A program made the position numbers and the translations under genes. From JAUYQR01 sp050632395 (GTDB lineage: Bacteria > Pseudomonadota > Alphaproteobacteria > Rhodobacterales > Rhodobacteraceae), in NCBI RefSeq assembly GCF_050632395.1, contig NZ_CP192600.1, forward strand, positions 3,038,001 to 3,102,000: a DNA stretch of 64,000 nucleotides. The letters run 5' to 3'. Shown piece by piece: positions 42,823-51,984 of the stretch. Each line of letters starts with the position of its first letter. Within the stretch, counting starts at the first letter, position 1. Below the pieces are notes generated by a model, which was not told where the DNA came from, did not search any database, and saw nothing but the letters and a program-made list of their open reading frames with translations.

Positions 42823-42912
42823 TGGCGGACAGAGAGGGATTCGAACCCTCGAGACGGTTCCCCGCCTACACACTTTCCAGGCGTGCGCCTTCGACCACTC
42901 GGCCACCTGTCC
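42823..42912 (-). tRNA. tRNA-Ser (anticodon GGA)
   Basis: 90 nt folds as a type II tRNA with long variable arm. 5' GGACAG pairs with CTGTCC before GCCA; anticodon loop CTGGAAA gives GGA; T-loop GGTTCGAATCC is present. CCA is encoded (tgg at 42823-42825). Confidence 0.95.
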
Positions 42913-42923
42913 ACTGGGCGTTC

Positions 42924-42952
42924 TCTTAGCCAATCCGGGCAGGCAAGCGCAA
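42924..42952 (-). promoter_or_regulatory. Promoter of tRNA-Ser
   Basis: On the minus strand: TTGCGC (-35, 42947-42952), a 17-bp spacer, then CTAAGA (-10, 42924-42929), 11 bp before the tRNA 5' end. Confidence 0.6.
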
Positions 42953-42961
42953 GGGCTGATG

Positions 42962-43681
42962 TCACCCCACAAGGTGGATCGTCACCCGGCGGTTCTGGCG
43001 GCCCTTGTTCTCGATCTTGCCGATGGTCACGCGGCCGATCTCGCCGGTGCGGGCGACGTGGGTGCCGCCGCAGGGCTGCAGGTCGACCTGCCCCCCGCCT
43101 TCGCCGATCCTGACCAACCGCACCCTGCCCTGCCCGATCGGGGGCATCACGCTCAGCGTCTTCACCAGGCCGGGGTTGGCCAGCAACTCGTCGTCGCTGA
43201 TCCAGGTGTCGGTGACCGGCAAGTCGCGCCCGATCAGGGCGTTCAGCGCGACCTCCAGCGCCGCCAGATCGGCGGGCGGGTCGGGCATGTCGAAATCAAG
43301 CCTGCCCCGCTCGGCTCCGATCTGACCGCCGGTGACCGGCAAGGGGATCACGCACGACAGCAGGTGCAGCGCGGTATGGACCCGCATGTGGCGGTGCCGG
43401 CGGTCCCAGTCCAACTCCTGGATCAGCGGGGTGCCTGCGGGCGGCATCGCCACCGCCTCGGCCGGCACCAGCCCCACCGCGCCGCCGTCAAGCTTGACCG
43501 CCGTGGCGATCGCCATCCTGCCACCCTCCCACGCAACCCATCCGCTGTCCCCGGGCTGGCCGCCTGACGTGGCATAGAACACCGTCCGGTCGACGATCAG
43601 CGCGCCTTCGGGCGTGTGGCCCACAACGGTGCTGCCGGCCTGGCGCAGATAGGCGTCGTCACGAAACAGAAGCTCGGTCAT
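42962..43681 (-). CDS. AlaX-type aminoacyl-tRNA editing protein
   Basis: 239 residues of the alanyl-tRNA synthetase editing-domain family. Zinc ligands are seen as HTALHLLS and CGGTHV. It hydrolyses mis-charged Ser or Gly from tRNA-Ala. ATG 43681 overlaps the stop of the MscS-like gene by four bases, so the two are co-translated. In length it matches AlaX-M/L forms with an N-terminal segment (FYATSGGQPGD). Confidence 0.85.
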   Translation of the reverse strand: MTELLFRDDAYLRQAGSTVVGHTPEGALIVDRTVFYATSGGQPGDSGWVAWEGGRMAIATAVKLDGGAVGLVPAEAVAMPPAGTPLIQELDWDRRHRHMRVHTALHLLSCVIPLPVTGGQIGAERGRLDFDMPDPPADLAALEVALNALIGRDLPVTDTWISDDELLANPGLVKTLSVMPPIGQGRVRLVRIGEGGGQVDLQPCGGTHVARTGEIGRVTIGKIENKGRQNRRVTIHLVG

Positions 43682-46077
43682 GCGGTCGGCTCTCCTGCGG
43701 TTTTGCTTTTCCGCGCGGGGGCGGCGCGTGCGGCCACCTGTTCCAGCGCCAGCACCGCCTCGGCCACCCGCTGCGGGTTGGGCTCGGCTGGCGGGGCCGG
43801 TGGCGCCACGATCGCGATGCCCTCGGCGGCGAAGCGTTGCATGATCTGATGATTGATGTCGCTGCGCACGCTCAGACTGAAGTTGACGTCGCGCAGGATG
43901 ACGCGGATCTCGAACTGCATCACCCGGTCGGTGTAGCCCATGAACACGATAAGGGGCGGCGGGTTCAGCACCGCCAGCGGCTGCGCTTCGGCGATCTGAC
44001 GCAGGATATCCTCGACCTTGTGGCTGTCGGTGCCAAGCGCCACGATCACCGGCACGATCAGCCGGCCCGACAGGTTGAACCGGGTCCAGTTCGTCACCTG
44101 CCCGGTGATCAGGTCGGCGTTCGGCACGATCACGTCGTTGCGGTCGAAGGTCTCGATCCGGGTCGACCGCACCGAGATCGCCCGCACCCGGCCCTGCACC
44201 CCGCCCACCTCGATCCAGTCGCCCTCGCTGACCGGGCGCTCGACCAGAAGGATGATGCCCGAGATAAAGTTCGACACGATCTGCTGCAGACCAAAACCGA
44301 TGCCGACCGACAGCGCACCAGCGACGATCGCAAGGCCCGACAGGTCGATCCCCGCCGCGTTGATCGCCGCGAGCGCGGCAAGGAAGATCCCCACATAGCC
44401 GATCCCGGCCACCAGCGCCGTCTGCCCGCCCTGATCCATCGTGGTCTTCGGCAGGATCGTCGTGCGCAACGCCCCCTGGAACAGCCGCGTCAGCATGTAG
44501 CCCAGCACGAACACCAGTGCGAAGACCATGAAGTTCGACGGTGAGATCCGCGTCTCGCCCATCTGGAAGCCTTCGGTGAACCGCGTCCACAGTTCGGTGA
44601 TGTCCGACGACCGCGCCCCCCAGATCAGCGCGAACAGCGGCAGCGACGCGAGCGACATGGTGAACCCGGCCAGCACCGGCACCAGCGCCTCTCGCCCCTG
44701 CCCGTCGTTCTTGATGATCATCGCCCAGACGTCACCGATCAGCCGCTGCAGGATGAACAACAGCGTCACCAGCCCCAGCGACAGGATCGCCGGATAGATC
44801 AGCGCCGAAGCCGCCTGCACATAGCCAAAGCCCGCCAGCACCGGCCCTGCGATGCCGATCACCGCAAGCCCCCGCGCCAGGATCGACAGCAGCCGCAGCG
44901 CATAGCTGCGGTCCGCCACCTCGCGCGATTTGCGCAACACCCCCGCGATGCGCAGCAGGATCAACCCGCCCGTCACCAGAATCGGGAACGACATCACCGC
45001 CGTCGTCGCATCGGAATAGGACTGCGCATCCATCGCCGCAGACCGGATCATGTCGGCGCCCAGCACCACCCCCATCAGCACCGACAGGAACCGCCCCTCC
45101 GCCCGGCGTTCGGGCGGCAATGGCAGCACGGCATCCTCGCCTTGCGTCTTGGGGAACGCCCGCCCGCCGATCCATGCGGCGGCAAAGATCACAAAACCCA
45201 CGAACGGCAGCACTTCCGCGATCCGCGCGCCGATCTGGCCCAGCATCCCCGACGCGACCAGCGCCGACGTCAACGCCATCACGCCCAGCGTCGGCAACAG
45301 CACCTCGCCCAGCGACACCAGCAGCGACCAGACCTTGCGCCCGCGCGCCGACGCGCCTTCCAGCAGCTTCAGCGCGAACCGCTCCACCCAGCGGCGCACA
45401 TAGACCACCAGCGCCAGCGCCACCACCAACAGCACCAGGATCAGCGGCACGTTGTCGAACAACTCGCCCCGCGCGTCACGGTCGGCCCAGGCGCTGGCCA
45501 CCTCGTCCCACAACTGCAACACCGTGTCCGACAGGCCAATCGCCGCCTCGGGCCAGTTGCCGGGGTTCACCGGCGACGGCCACAGCTGCAATAACTGGTC
45601 CGCCTGCCGTTCCCGCATGATACGGTCGATCTCGCGGATCAACCCGTCCGCCCGCCGGTAGGCCTCATCCGCCGCGATCCCCGGCGCCTGCAACCGCACC
45701 AGCTGGTCCGCCAGTTCCGTCCTGCGCTTGGAGATTTCCTCGGCCTCGGTCGCCCCTTCCGCCGGGGCCGGCCCCAATGCCGCCAATTGCTCGCGCAGCG
45801 TCCCGATCCGGGCCGCGTTCGCGTTTTCCGAACTCAGCAGCGCCGCGCGCCACTGCGCCAACTGCCCCCGCAATTCGTCCAGCCGCTCGTCCGAAACGTT
45901 GCGGTTCTCGATCTCTTGCTCGGCGCGGGCCGCCATCCGCTCCCAGTCGTCATAGTTGACTGCGGCGCCTTCCTCGGTCTGCGCGCTGTCCTGCGCGGCA
46001 ATCGGCAGGGCAACCGGGGCCGCAAACGCGACCGCCAGCCACAGAACCACGAAAAGCTGGCGCAAGCCTGCCCGCAT
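43678..46077 (-). CDS. Mechanosensitive channel, MscS family with DUF3772
   Basis: 799 residues with a signal-peptide-like start (about 1-28), coiled-coil periplasmic DUF3772 region (about 40-150), several membrane segments, and the MscS pore and cytoplasmic vestibule: GFGLQQIVSNFISGIILL, ERPVSEGDWIEV and IVPNADLI. It should release solutes under hypo-osmotic stress. It follows cysK by five bases and overlaps alaX by four. Confidence 0.85.
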   Translation of the reverse strand: MRAGLRQLFVVLWLAVAFAAPVALPIAAQDSAQTEEGAAVNYDDWERMAARAEQEIENRNVSDERLDELRGQLAQWRAALLSSENANAARIGTLREQLAALGPAPAEGATEAEEISKRRTELADQLVRLQAPGIAADEAYRRADGLIREIDRIMRERQADQLLQLWPSPVNPGNWPEAAIGLSDTVLQLWDEVASAWADRDARGELFDNVPLILVLLVVALALVVYVRRWVERFALKLLEGASARGRKVWSLLVSLGEVLLPTLGVMALTSALVASGMLGQIGARIAEVLPFVGFVIFAAAWIGGRAFPKTQGEDAVLPLPPERRAEGRFLSVLMGVVLGADMIRSAAMDAQSYSDATTAVMSFPILVTGGLILLRIAGVLRKSREVADRSYALRLLSILARGLAVIGIAGPVLAGFGYVQAASALIYPAILSLGLVTLLFILQRLIGDVWAMIIKNDGQGREALVPVLAGFTMSLASLPLFALIWGARSSDITELWTRFTEGFQMGETRISPSNFMVFALVFVLGYMLTRLFQGALRTTILPKTTMDQGGQTALVAGIGYVGIFLAALAAINAAGIDLSGLAIVAGALSVGIGFGLQQIVSNFISGIILLVERPVSEGDWIEVGGVQGRVRAISVRSTRIETFDRNDVIVPNADLITGQVTNWTRFNLSGRLIVPVIVALGTDSHKVEDILRQIAEAQPLAVLNPPPLIVFMGYTDRVMQFEIRVILRDVNFSLSVRSDINHQIMQRFAAEGIAIVAPPAPPAEPNPQRVAEAVLALEQVAARAAPARKSKTAGEPTA

Positions 46078-46082
46078 CGGGC

Positions 46083-47117
46083 TCAGGCGTCCTCGAACAC
46101 GGCCGGAATCGCGCGCGCCGGACGGTCAAGCCATTCCGGCACCGGCAGGCCCTTTTCGCGCAGGAAGGTCGGGTTGTAGACCTTCGATTGGTAGCGGCTG
46201 CCATAGTCGCACAGGATGGTGACAATCGTCTTGCCCGGCCCCATGTCGCGCGCCATGCGGATTGCGCCCGCGATGTTGATGCCGGACGATCCACCCATGC
46301 ACAGCCCCTCGTCGGTCAACAGATCGAACACCAGGGGCAGCGCCTCGGAATCGGGGATGCGGTAGCTGAAGTCCGGGGTGAAGCCTTCAAGGTTTGCCGT
46401 GATACGCCCCTGCCCGATCCCTTCGGTGATCGAACTGCCGGGGCTTTCCAGTTTGCCTGTGGTGTAGAACGCATGAAGCGCGGCACCCTCCGGGTCCGCC
46501 AGACCGATCTTCACGCCCTTCGGCTGCAACGCCATGCCAACACCGGCCAGCGTGCCGCCAGACCCTACCGCGCAGATGAACCCGTCAACCTTGCCACCGG
46601 TCTGTTCCCATATTTCCGGCCCGGTCGTCTCGATATGCGCCTGCCGGTTTGCCACGTTGTCGAACTGGTTCGCCCAGATCGCGCCGTTCGGTTCGGTCTT
46701 GGCCAAGGCTTCCGCCAGACGGCCCGAATAGCGCACGTAGTTGTTAGGGTTGCGGTAGGGCGCGGCAGGCACCTGCACCAGTTCCGCCCCCGCCAGCCGC
46801 AGCATGTCCTTCTTTTCCTGGCTCTGCGTCTCGGGGATTACGATGACGGTGCGAAACCCCATCGACGCGCCGACCAGTGCCAGACCGATCCCGGTATTGC
46901 CCGCCGTGCCTTCGACAATCGTGCCGCCCGGCTTCAACAACCCCTTCGCCACGGCATCTCGGATGATGTAAAGCGCGGCGCGGTCCTTGACCGACTGGCC
47001 CGGATTCATGAACTCGCATTTGCCCAGGATCGTGCAGCCCGTCAGCTCCGATGCGTGTTTCAGCTTCAGAAGCGGGGTGTTGCCGATGGTATCGGCCAGA
47101 TCGCTGTGAATATGCAT
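46083..47117 (-). CDS. cysK: Cysteine synthase A
   Basis: 344 residues of the O-acetylserine sulfhydrylase family. PLP Lys44 is in GQSVKDRAA, and TAGNTGIG and GSGGT motifs bind the substrate and cofactor phosphate. Longer than the typical 310-330-residue CysK. The tail (EKGLPVPEWLD) matches a group of alphaproteobacterial and fungal-like cysteine synthases. AAGGAAGGACC precedes the ATG. No cysE nearby. Confidence 0.87.
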   Translation of the reverse strand: MHIHSDLADTIGNTPLLKLKHASELTGCTILGKCEFMNPGQSVKDRAALYIIRDAVAKGLLKPGGTIVEGTAGNTGIGLALVGASMGFRTVIVIPETQSQEKKDMLRLAGAELVQVPAAPYRNPNNYVRYSGRLAEALAKTEPNGAIWANQFDNVANRQAHIETTGPEIWEQTGGKVDGFICAVGSGGTLAGVGMALQPKGVKIGLADPEGAALHAFYTTGKLESPGSSITEGIGQGRITANLEGFTPDFSYRIPDSEALPLVFDLLTDEGLCMGGSSGINIAGAIRMARDMGPGKTIVTILCDYGSRYQSKVYNPTFLREKGLPVPEWLDRPARAIPAVFEDA

Positions 47118-47168
47118 GGAACGGTCCTTCCTTTGTCAAAGAAGGTGTATGAGGGTCGCGCGGCAAAC

Positions 47169-47885
47169 TCAAGCCGGGGCGGCAGGGCGCGCGCCGAACA
47201 GCCGGCGTGCCCCCGGCACCAGCACCACCCCGATGATCAGGATCGCCACCAGACACCAGATCGCCGGCGCCTCGTTCGGATTGTCGGTCAGCAGGTTGGC
47301 GGCGATCGGTCCGACCAGCGCATGAAACAGCACAAACCGCCACAGCCCGTAAAACAGCGGCATCACGAACACCGCCAGTACATAGGGCGGAAAACCGAAA
47401 TTCGTGCCAAGCCAGCGGTCCGGGCCGGCGAAGATATCGGTATAAGGCAGCGTCCACGCCAGATGCCAGTTTCCCGAAACGGTGCAAAGCACCTCGCCAC
47501 ACAGTGGCTGGCCGAGATTGCACGCATCAAGGCCCGGCCAGGGGAGCATCTGGATGGCGATCATGGCAGAGGCACCAATGGCGCAAACCATCACCCAACG
47601 ACGGTGCCGGTCGCTGATGTCCGGCCGCAGCCAAGCCAAAAGAAATATATTAATAACAATTGGTTGCAAGGCGATATGCAGCATCGACAAGGCGGTGACA
47701 ACCTGGTTGGCTGGCGTGCCGCATTGGTCGATCACCGTGTAACCGGCCAGTTGCAGCACTTCCATGCCAGCAAAGAACACCAGCGTCAGCGGAACTGCCA
47801 CCGGATCACCGCGCCACGCGCTGGCCCCGGCTGCGGTCAGGCCCACGACAATCATCCCCGCCGTCGCCTCGATCCCCCAGCACAT
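47169..47885 (-). CDS. DUF5765 membrane protein
   Basis: 238 residues starting MCWGIEATAGM, with about seven hydrophobic segments. CWG near the N-terminus and GTPANQVVT are consistent with DUF5765 family proteins of unknown function. It lies upstream of cysK on the same strand, 51 bp apart. Confidence 0.68.
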   Translation of the reverse strand: MCWGIEATAGMIVVGLTAAGASAWRGDPVAVPLTLVFFAGMEVLQLAGYTVIDQCGTPANQVVTALSMLHIALQPIVINIFLLAWLRPDISDRHRRWVMVCAIGASAMIAIQMLPWPGLDACNLGQPLCGEVLCTVSGNWHLAWTLPYTDIFAGPDRWLGTNFGFPPYVLAVFVMPLFYGLWRFVLFHALVGPIAANLLTDNPNEAPAIWCLVAILIIGVVLVPGARRLFGARPAAPA

Positions 47886-48076
47886 GCCTGCCGCCCCCCG
47901 AGTGTCCGCCCACCTTGGCGCTACATGGCACAAAGCGCAAACGCGCTTTTGCGGCCAACGGAGGGGCGGGTCGCGCACGCCGTAGTGCCAGAATGAAAAG
48001 GGGCGGCCCCTCAGGTCCGCCCATTTCCTAACATATCGTAAACTCTGCCCTTAAGCCATTGTTTTTGTTGGCTCCC

Positions 48077-48098
48077 AAAAATGTCCCACCGTGGGACA
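48077..48098 (-). terminator. Intrinsic terminator after aminotransferase
   Basis: TGTCCCA pairs with TGGGACA (48082-48098), followed on the minus strand by TTTTT (48077-48081). It begins one base after the aminotransferase stop. Confidence 0.8.
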
Positions 48099-49496
48099 TC
48101 AAGCCCGCGCGACGAACATCCCATCCCGCTTCAGCCCCTCATAGCACTCGTCTAGGCTCTTCTTCGCCCGCTCGATCAGGATGTCGATCTCCTCCGGCGT
48201 GATCACCAGCGGCGGCGAGATGATCATCCGATCCCCCACATGCCGCATGATCAGATTGTTGGCAAAGCAACGCTCCCGACAGCGATAGCCGACAGTCCCC
48301 GCCTCGCTGGCGAAAGCAGCCCGCGTGGCCTTGTTCGGGGTCAGCGCAATCGACCCCATCAGCCCCACCAGCTTCGCCTCGCCCACCATCGGATGCTCGG
48401 TCAGCGCGTCCCACTTCTGCTTCAGGTAGGGGTGCGCCACGGTGCGGACATGCTCGATGATGCCCTCTTCCTGGATGATCCGAAGATTCTCCAAGGCCAC
48501 CGCCGCCGCCACCGGATGCCCCGAATAGGTGTAGCCGTGGTTGAAGTCGCCGTGGCTGCCGATCACCTCGGCCACCTCGTCGCACACGATCGACCCGCCG
48601 ATCGGCTGGTACCCCGACGACAGCCCCTTCGCGATCGTCATGATATGCGGTCGGATATTGAACGTCTCGCAGCCGAACCAGTTGCCGGTCCGCCCGAACC
48701 CGGTGATTACCTCGTCTGCGATCAGAAGGATGCCGTACTTGTCGCAGATCCGCTGGATCTCCGGCCAGTAAGTCGACGGCGGCACGATCACGCCGCCCGC
48801 CCCCTGGATCGGCTCGCCGATGAAGGCCGCGACGTTTTCCACGCCCAGTTGCTGGATCATCGCCTCAAGCTCTTGCGCCCGTGCCAGCCCGAAATCCTCG
48901 GGCGTGTGGTCACCACCCTCGGACCACCAGTCCGGCTGGCCGATGTGAACAATCCCCGCGATCATCCCGCCATGCTTGTGGATGCCCGACATGCCGCCAA
49001 GGCTGCCGCCGCCCATGGTCGAGCCGTGGTAGCCGTTCTTCCGCGCGATGATGATCCGCTTTTCCGGCTGGCCCTTGATGTCCCAATAGCGCCGCACCAT
49101 GCGGATGTTCGTGTCGTTTGCCTCGGACCCCGAGCCCGCGAAGAAGACGTGGTTCATCCCCTTCGGCGCGACTTCGGCGATCTTGGCGGCAAGCGCGATG
49201 GCCGGCACGTGGCTGGTCTGGAAGAACGTGTTGTAATAGGCCAACTCCTCCATCTGACGCGCTGCGACCTCGGCCAGTTCCTTGCGGCCATAACCGATGT
49301 TGACGCACCACAGGCCGGCCATGCCGTCGATGATCTTGTGGCCTTCGGTGTCCGTCAACCAGACCCCCTTGGCGGACTTCATGATCCGCACGCCCTTCTT
49401 GGCAAGGGCGGCGTTCTCGGTGAACGGGTGCATGTGGTGGGCCGCGTCGAGCGCCTGCAGTTCGGCGGTGGGCATGTGGTTGGTGATCTTGTTCAT
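48099..49496 (-). CDS. Class III (omega) aminotransferase
   Basis: 465-residue fold-type I PLP enzyme. The PLP Lys is in TIAKGLSSGYQP, with FFAGSGSEANDT (phosphate), GYHGST (ring stacking) and LIADEVITGFGRTG (Asp to pyridine N). Relatives act on beta-alanine, taurine, putrescine or similar omega-amines with pyruvate as acceptor. Its regulator-like gene is immediately upstream, and TGATCA sites occur at its promoter. No partner pathway gene is adjacent, so substrate not assigned. Confidence 0.87.
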   Translation of the reverse strand: MNKITNHMPTAELQALDAAHHMHPFTENAALAKKGVRIMKSAKGVWLTDTEGHKIIDGMAGLWCVNIGYGRKELAEVAARQMEELAYYNTFFQTSHVPAIALAAKIAEVAPKGMNHVFFAGSGSEANDTNIRMVRRYWDIKGQPEKRIIIARKNGYHGSTMGGGSLGGMSGIHKHGGMIAGIVHIGQPDWWSEGGDHTPEDFGLARAQELEAMIQQLGVENVAAFIGEPIQGAGGVIVPPSTYWPEIQRICDKYGILLIADEVITGFGRTGNWFGCETFNIRPHIMTIAKGLSSGYQPIGGSIVCDEVAEVIGSHGDFNHGYTYSGHPVAAAVALENLRIIQEEGIIEHVRTVAHPYLKQKWDALTEHPMVGEAKLVGLMGSIALTPNKATRAAFASEAGTVGYRCRERCFANNLIMRHVGDRMIISPPLVITPEEIDILIERAKKSLDECYEGLKRDGMFVARA

Positions 49497-49550
49497 GGCG
49501 GCCCCTTCAGGAATCGGCGGGGCGTCCTTGCCCGGCTTTGGGGCAGAATA

Positions 49551-49589
49551 TGATCAAACGAAGCGGCGTTCAAGAAATTTGATCAAATT
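49551..49589. promoter_or_regulatory. Two TGATCA operators before aminotransferase
   Basis: TGATCA occurs at 49551-49556, and AATTTGATCAAATT, a perfect 14-bp palindrome, at 49576-49589. They lie between the aminotransferase start (49496) and the GntR gene end (49602). Same motif recurs at 50313. Confidence 0.6.
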
Positions 49590-49601
49590 ATGAAAAGCGG
49601 A

Positions 49602-50258
49602 TCACGCCGCTTCGGAAAGTGCCTGACGGACGTGATCAACGCCCTGCTGGATGTCGCGTTCGATTGCGGCTGAAAGCGCCTTGGCATCGCCTTTCCGCAT
49701 CGCGACCAGCGCCTCGCGGTGGAGGTCTGGCGCCACCTCGCGACCGTAGCGCGCGATCACGGCGCGCAGCGACGGGCCCGCCCGCAGCCAGAGCGAACGC
49801 GCCATGTCATAAAGCACAGGCGCATCGGCGACCTCGTAAAGGACGAAGTGGAAGGCGTGGTTTGCGGTCAGGTAATCCGACAGTTTGCCTGCGTCGATGG
49901 CGCGGTTCACTGCTCCGTCAATAGCCTCAAGCTGGTCGATCCGGTCTCCGGTGAGGCGAGGCGCGGCAAGTTCAGCCAGCTTCGGTTCGATCGCCAACCG
50001 TGCGAAGGCGACCTGATCCAGCATGTCTGCCGATAGCTGCGGCACAGCGACACGGCGGTTGCCTTGCGGCAGAAGCGCGCCTTCGGCCATAAGACGGCGG
50101 ATCGCCTCGCGCACCGGTGTCATTCCGGCACCGAGGTCAGCCACAAGCCCTTGAATTGTAACGGGTTGTCCCGGCTCCAGATGGCCGAACAGCACCATGT
50201 CACGCAGGCGTGCATAGGTCACTTCGTGACTTGGTATCTTTCGGTTGTCGGCGTCCAT
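49602..50258 (-). CDS. GntR family transcriptional regulator (FCD subgroup)
   Basis: 218 residues: winged helix (YARLRDMVLFG; GMTPVREAIRRLMAEG) and FCD domain. It is the probable repressor of the aminotransferase gene, 106 bp downstream on the same strand. TGATCA motifs flank it at both promoters, suggesting autoregulation. AGAGGAGCC precedes ATG. Confidence 0.83.
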   Translation of the reverse strand: MDADNRKIPSHEVTYARLRDMVLFGHLEPGQPVTIQGLVADLGAGMTPVREAIRRLMAEGALLPQGNRRVAVPQLSADMLDQVAFARLAIEPKLAELAAPRLTGDRIDQLEAIDGAVNRAIDAGKLSDYLTANHAFHFVLYEVADAPVLYDMARSLWLRAGPSLRAVIARYGREVAPDLHREALVAMRKGDAKALSAAIERDIQQGVDHVRQALSEAA

Positions 50259-50310
50259 CGAGGCTCCTCTTGCTAGGCCCTTTATGACGGCATCCGTCTG
50301 GCAATCAAGA

Positions 50311-50319
50311 TGTGATCAA
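50311..50319. promoter_or_regulatory. TGATCA operator before GntR gene
   Basis: TGTGATCAAAT resembles the two sites at 49551 and 49578. It lies 53 bp upstream of the GntR start and overlaps the end of the GH43 gene. Confidence 0.45.
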
Positions 50320-51887
50320 ATCCGGTCAGCGTAACGGAACCGCGTCACGTCCGCGCTCCATCCCTGCCCGGTCAGATCATGCGCCACCACGCCGACGAAA
50401 GCGCCGGTGAACGAAGCGTGTTCCCCCCTGCCGCCTTCGTCGGAGATGACGGAAGCATCGAGAGTTGGACCGACGGCTTGGCCGTTCACGGTAAAGCGTT
50501 GGCTGGCGCGGTCGACGGTGACACCGATGGTCACCAAGCCTTCTGTCACCGGGAAATGGCCGTGAAACGTCAGCGCCTCACCGGGCCAATCCCCTTGGCA
50601 GGACACCAGAGAAACCACGCGCGCCCCGGCTTCGCGTGTGATGAGGGCTGCGTGAAATTTGTGGCGATTATAATAGGTTATGAGGCCCGCCGCGCGTTGC
50701 CAGTTCGGCGGATCAGCGATGAAATCGGCCTCGGCCTCATAGGCTGGTTCCTCTTGCCGGCGGGCGACAAGCGATTGTTCGAACCACGATCCAAGGCTTT
50801 CGCGGCCCGTCAGGCGCAGGGCGCTGCCGGTCAGGGTGAACAGGCGTTCGGGGTGCGGGGTACGCAGCCACTGGAATTCCGGCGGGAGGGTCGGGCCAGT
50901 GAAATCGTGTTCCACAGGGATAGCTGGTCCGCGGCTGGCGGGCAGGTCGATAGTCGTGGGGGGCAGTTGGCCATTGTCTTTCAGCCAGAGCCAACCGTCG
51001 CGCCAGACCATTTCGGCAAGGCCTGTTTCGCGGCCCGTGGCGCAGAAAAGCCCGAGCGGCCCCTGCTGCGGGCGACCACATAGATAGCTGTGCCAGTGCC
51101 TCCCATCATGGCCTTCGACGTATTGGCCGTGGCCCATCCGCTGGATCGGATTGTCGGGCGAAAACCGCGCCGTGATGACGTGTTTTTCGGGGTGCGTTTC
51201 GTATGGCCCGCGTATGGCAAATGATCTGGCAAGTGTGACCGCGTGGTCGTAACCGGTGCCGCCTTCTGCGGTCGTCAGATAGTAATAATCGCCCCGACGA
51301 AAAAGATGCGGCGCTTCGGTCAGACCAAGGTCGGTGCCGGTGTAGATCGTGGTCACCTCGCCCAGAAGGCCGCGTTCGGGGTGCCATTCCTGCAATTCGA
51401 TCCCGTCGAAAAGATCGTTCGCCGGGTTCAGGCCGGTGCCCTTGCCCCGGTGGTTCCAGCGCATGTTGAGGAAGTATTTGCGCCCATCGGTGTCGTGGAA
51501 AAGCGAGGGGTCGAACCCCGAGGATGTGACGTAGCTGGGATCGGACCAGTCGCCGTCTATGGTCTCGCAGGTGACGATGTAGTTGTGCGCATCCTTGAAC
51601 GCGCCATCCAGACGTTTCACGTCGGTGTAGACCAGCCAGAACTTGCCGTCAGCGTGTGACAGGCAGGGTGCCCAGATCCCGCAACTGTCGGGGTTGCCGC
51701 GCATGTCAAGCTGCGAGGCGCGGTTGAGCGGGCGGGAAACCAGCGTCCAATTCACCAGATCGCGGGAGTGGTGGATCTGCACGCCCGGATACCATTCGAA
51801 GGTCGAGGTCGCGATGTAATAGTCCTCGCCCACGCGGCAGAACGACGGGTCGGCGTTGAAGCCGCGGATGACCGGGTTTTCTAGCAT
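50316..51887 (-). CDS. Glycoside hydrolase family 43 protein (beta-xylosidase/arabinosidase-like)
   Basis: 523 residues: five-bladed propeller with general base Asp in FNADPSFC, pKa-modulating Asp in FDPSLF and acid Glu in LTEAPHLF, then a C-terminal concanavalin-like domain from about residue 320. No signal peptide, so acts in the cytoplasm on imported oligosaccharides. Adjacent to an oxidoreductase, isomerase and GH2 gene on the same strand, forming a glycan degradation operon. Confidence 0.85.
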   Translation of the reverse strand: MLENPVIRGFNADPSFCRVGEDYYIATSTFEWYPGVQIHHSRDLVNWTLVSRPLNRASQLDMRGNPDSCGIWAPCLSHADGKFWLVYTDVKRLDGAFKDAHNYIVTCETIDGDWSDPSYVTSSGFDPSLFHDTDGRKYFLNMRWNHRGKGTGLNPANDLFDGIELQEWHPERGLLGEVTTIYTGTDLGLTEAPHLFRRGDYYYLTTAEGGTGYDHAVTLARSFAIRGPYETHPEKHVITARFSPDNPIQRMGHGQYVEGHDGRHWHSYLCGRPQQGPLGLFCATGRETGLAEMVWRDGWLWLKDNGQLPPTTIDLPASRGPAIPVEHDFTGPTLPPEFQWLRTPHPERLFTLTGSALRLTGRESLGSWFEQSLVARRQEEPAYEAEADFIADPPNWQRAAGLITYYNRHKFHAALITREAGARVVSLVSCQGDWPGEALTFHGHFPVTEGLVTIGVTVDRASQRFTVNGQAVGPTLDASVISDEGGRGEHASFTGAFVGVVAHDLTGQGWSADVTRFRYADRI

Positions 51888-51910
51888 GGCGTCCTCAAAG
51901 GGAAATGGAA

Positions 51911-51940
51911 CGGGCGGGCTGAACGATGTCAGCCCGCCCG
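51911..51940 (-). promoter_or_regulatory. Stem-loop between oxidoreductase and GH43 genes
   Basis: CGGGCGGGCTGA and TCAGCCCGCCCG form a 12-bp stem with a 6-nt loop. Only weak T content follows on the minus strand, so partial termination or message stabilisation is likely. Confidence 0.55.
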
Positions 51941-51984
51941 TGTTGCCCGCCGCCGGCAGGGAGTGGGCCGGGGCGGGCTTGTAT

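Noticed and set aside
46188..47996. 602-codon open frame on the plus strand
   Set aside because: Runs antisense across cysK and the DUF5765 gene, with no domain or ribosome-binding site; typical shadow in high-GC DNA.
48240..49553. 437-codon open frame on the plus strand
   Set aside because: Antisense to the class III aminotransferase, which has all PLP motifs.
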